From Flavobacteriales bacterium (GTDB lineage Bacteria > Bacteroidota > Bacteroidia > Flavobacteriales_G > Salibacteraceae), in assembly GCA_013204105.1 (NCBI GenBank), contig JABMOM010000032.1, positions 124,001 to 188,000 of the forward strand: DNA of 64,000 nt. Direction: 5' to 3'. The stretch's first letter is position 1; each line of letters starts with the position of its first letter. This document shows, in pieces, positions 63,500-64,000 of this stretch. The notes below the pieces were generated by a model. It was not told the DNA's origin. It saw only the letters and a program-made list of their open reading frames with translations, and made no database searches. A program made the translations under genes and the position numbers.

Positions 63500-64000
63500 G
63501 AATAGGATTGCTTATAGTGATCATTGGCCTTTCGCTGAAAGGAATCGGACAGGATGGTAGGCTTCCACTCGAGCACTTTGTCTCACAGAAGGCTGAAGTA
63601 CTCCTCCAAGAACATGCGGAAGAGGTGCACCCTGAAATCAAACCGTATAGCTTTTGGACCATTCAGCAATACGCGGAAGCACCGGATAGCAATCTTGATT
63701 TTGTGCGTACAGCATTCAAACGACAAGCAAAAACGTACATCCGGGTGGCGCCTCGTATAGGTGTGAATGGCTTCAACCAAGGAGGGTCTACTTTCAAACA
63801 AGGGATAGGCAGTATTGGTGGATTGGCGGTTGGATTAGGTATTAAAAATCGTTTCTACTTAAACGTAGAAGGCATGATCGGGTACGAAACCCCTGCGAGT
63901 TACTATGGGAATATAGTAGATAGCCTAGGAGTTATGCCCGGTTTTGGATACGTCCGCCGCTCAAGAGATATAGTACAAGGCTATGATTTCAATCAGCTCA
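63496..64000 (+). CDS. Outer-membrane beta-barrel protein, truncated by the window end
   Basis: A frame opened by GTG at 63496, overlapping the previous stop (GTGA), stays open to the window end (168 codons visible). It has a signal peptide (residues 1-19, ending KGIGQDG), then EVHPEIKPYSFWTIQQYAE and repeated strand-like segments (YIRVAPRIGVNGFNQGG, LAVGLGIKNRFYLNVEG). The HPEIKPY element and gene position suggest a second Wzi/RemB-type barrel. The C-terminal part is not in the window, so the family is tentative. Confidence 0.65.
   Translation, partial: MRIGLLIVIIGLSLKGIGQDGRLPLEHFVSQKAEVLLQEHAEEVHPEIKPYSFWTIQQYAEAPDSNLDFVRTAFKRQAKTYIRVAPRIGVNGFNQGGSTFKQGIGSIGGLAVGLGIKNRFYLNVEGMIGYETPASYYGNIVDSLGVMPGFGYVRRSRDIVQGYDFNQL

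Overview
The window is an ordinary-looking chromosomal segment from a member of the Bacteroidota, most likely a gliding or gliding-derived Flavobacteriia lineage. The lineage call rests on several things seen here: a 2,469-residue SprA (the type IX secretion outer-membrane channel), a RemB/Wzi-like barrel, a cargo protein with a type IX C-terminal sorting domain, an alternative complex III operon fused to cytochrome oxidase genes, several Bacteroidota-only families (DUF3078, DUF6029, Omp28-like), almost no Shine-Dalgarno sites, and repeated TAnnTTTG promoter -7 boxes. There are no rRNA or tRNA genes, CRISPR arrays, insertion sequences or prophage genes that I can see. No gene-free gap exceeds about 220 bases.

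Layout. 0-8 kb: RluB-type pseudouridine synthase, an AsmA-like protein, an orphan histidine kinase, DUF2461, and on the minus strand DUF3078 and a crotonase. 8-15 kb: a MORN-type repeat protein, then rimP-nusA-infB, then a SPOR-domain protein on the minus strand. 15-26.5 kb: the respiratory operon actABCDEF-coxB-coxA, closed by a strong terminator. 26.5-28.5 kb: ruvB and queG. 28.5-32.3 kb (minus): a four-gene envelope operon, TlpA thioredoxin, DUF6029 barrel, Omp28-like lipoprotein and a small barrel. 32.5-46 kb: a zinc-less sirtuin divergent from maeB-ruvA-sprA, then gcvH, a VanZ-like protein and two TonB-like proteins. 46-49 kb (minus): cysC-cysD-cysN for making PAPS. 49-52 kb: deoC plus a complete and a truncated aldehyde dehydrogenase. 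52-55 kb: a TPR histidine kinase with a LytTR response regulator. 55-58.7 kb: a type IX cargo, cysQ, an exported unknown and a BNR-repeat lipoprotein. 58.8-64 kb: the start of a surface-polysaccharide locus (gmd, fcl, RemB-like, WecA/MraY-family transferase, a truncated barrel gene) that runs off the window.

How the parts fit: the act-cox operon is the aerobic electron-transfer chain from quinol through cytochrome c to oxygen. SprA, the cargo protein and RemB belong to the surface and secretion machinery; gmd and fcl make GDP-fucose that the WecA-family gene and later genes probably use. CysCDN makes PAPS and CysQ removes the PAP by-product.

Points most worth a second look: an in-frame TGA at a conserved glycine position in the essential gene nusA; a terminator-like hairpin between the promoter and the start of rimP-nusA-infB; a set of genes whose -7 box ends only 4-6 nt before the ATG, implying leaderless mRNAs; a split ALDH16-like pair next to deoC; and the uncharacterised TlpA/DUF6029/Omp28/barrel operon.
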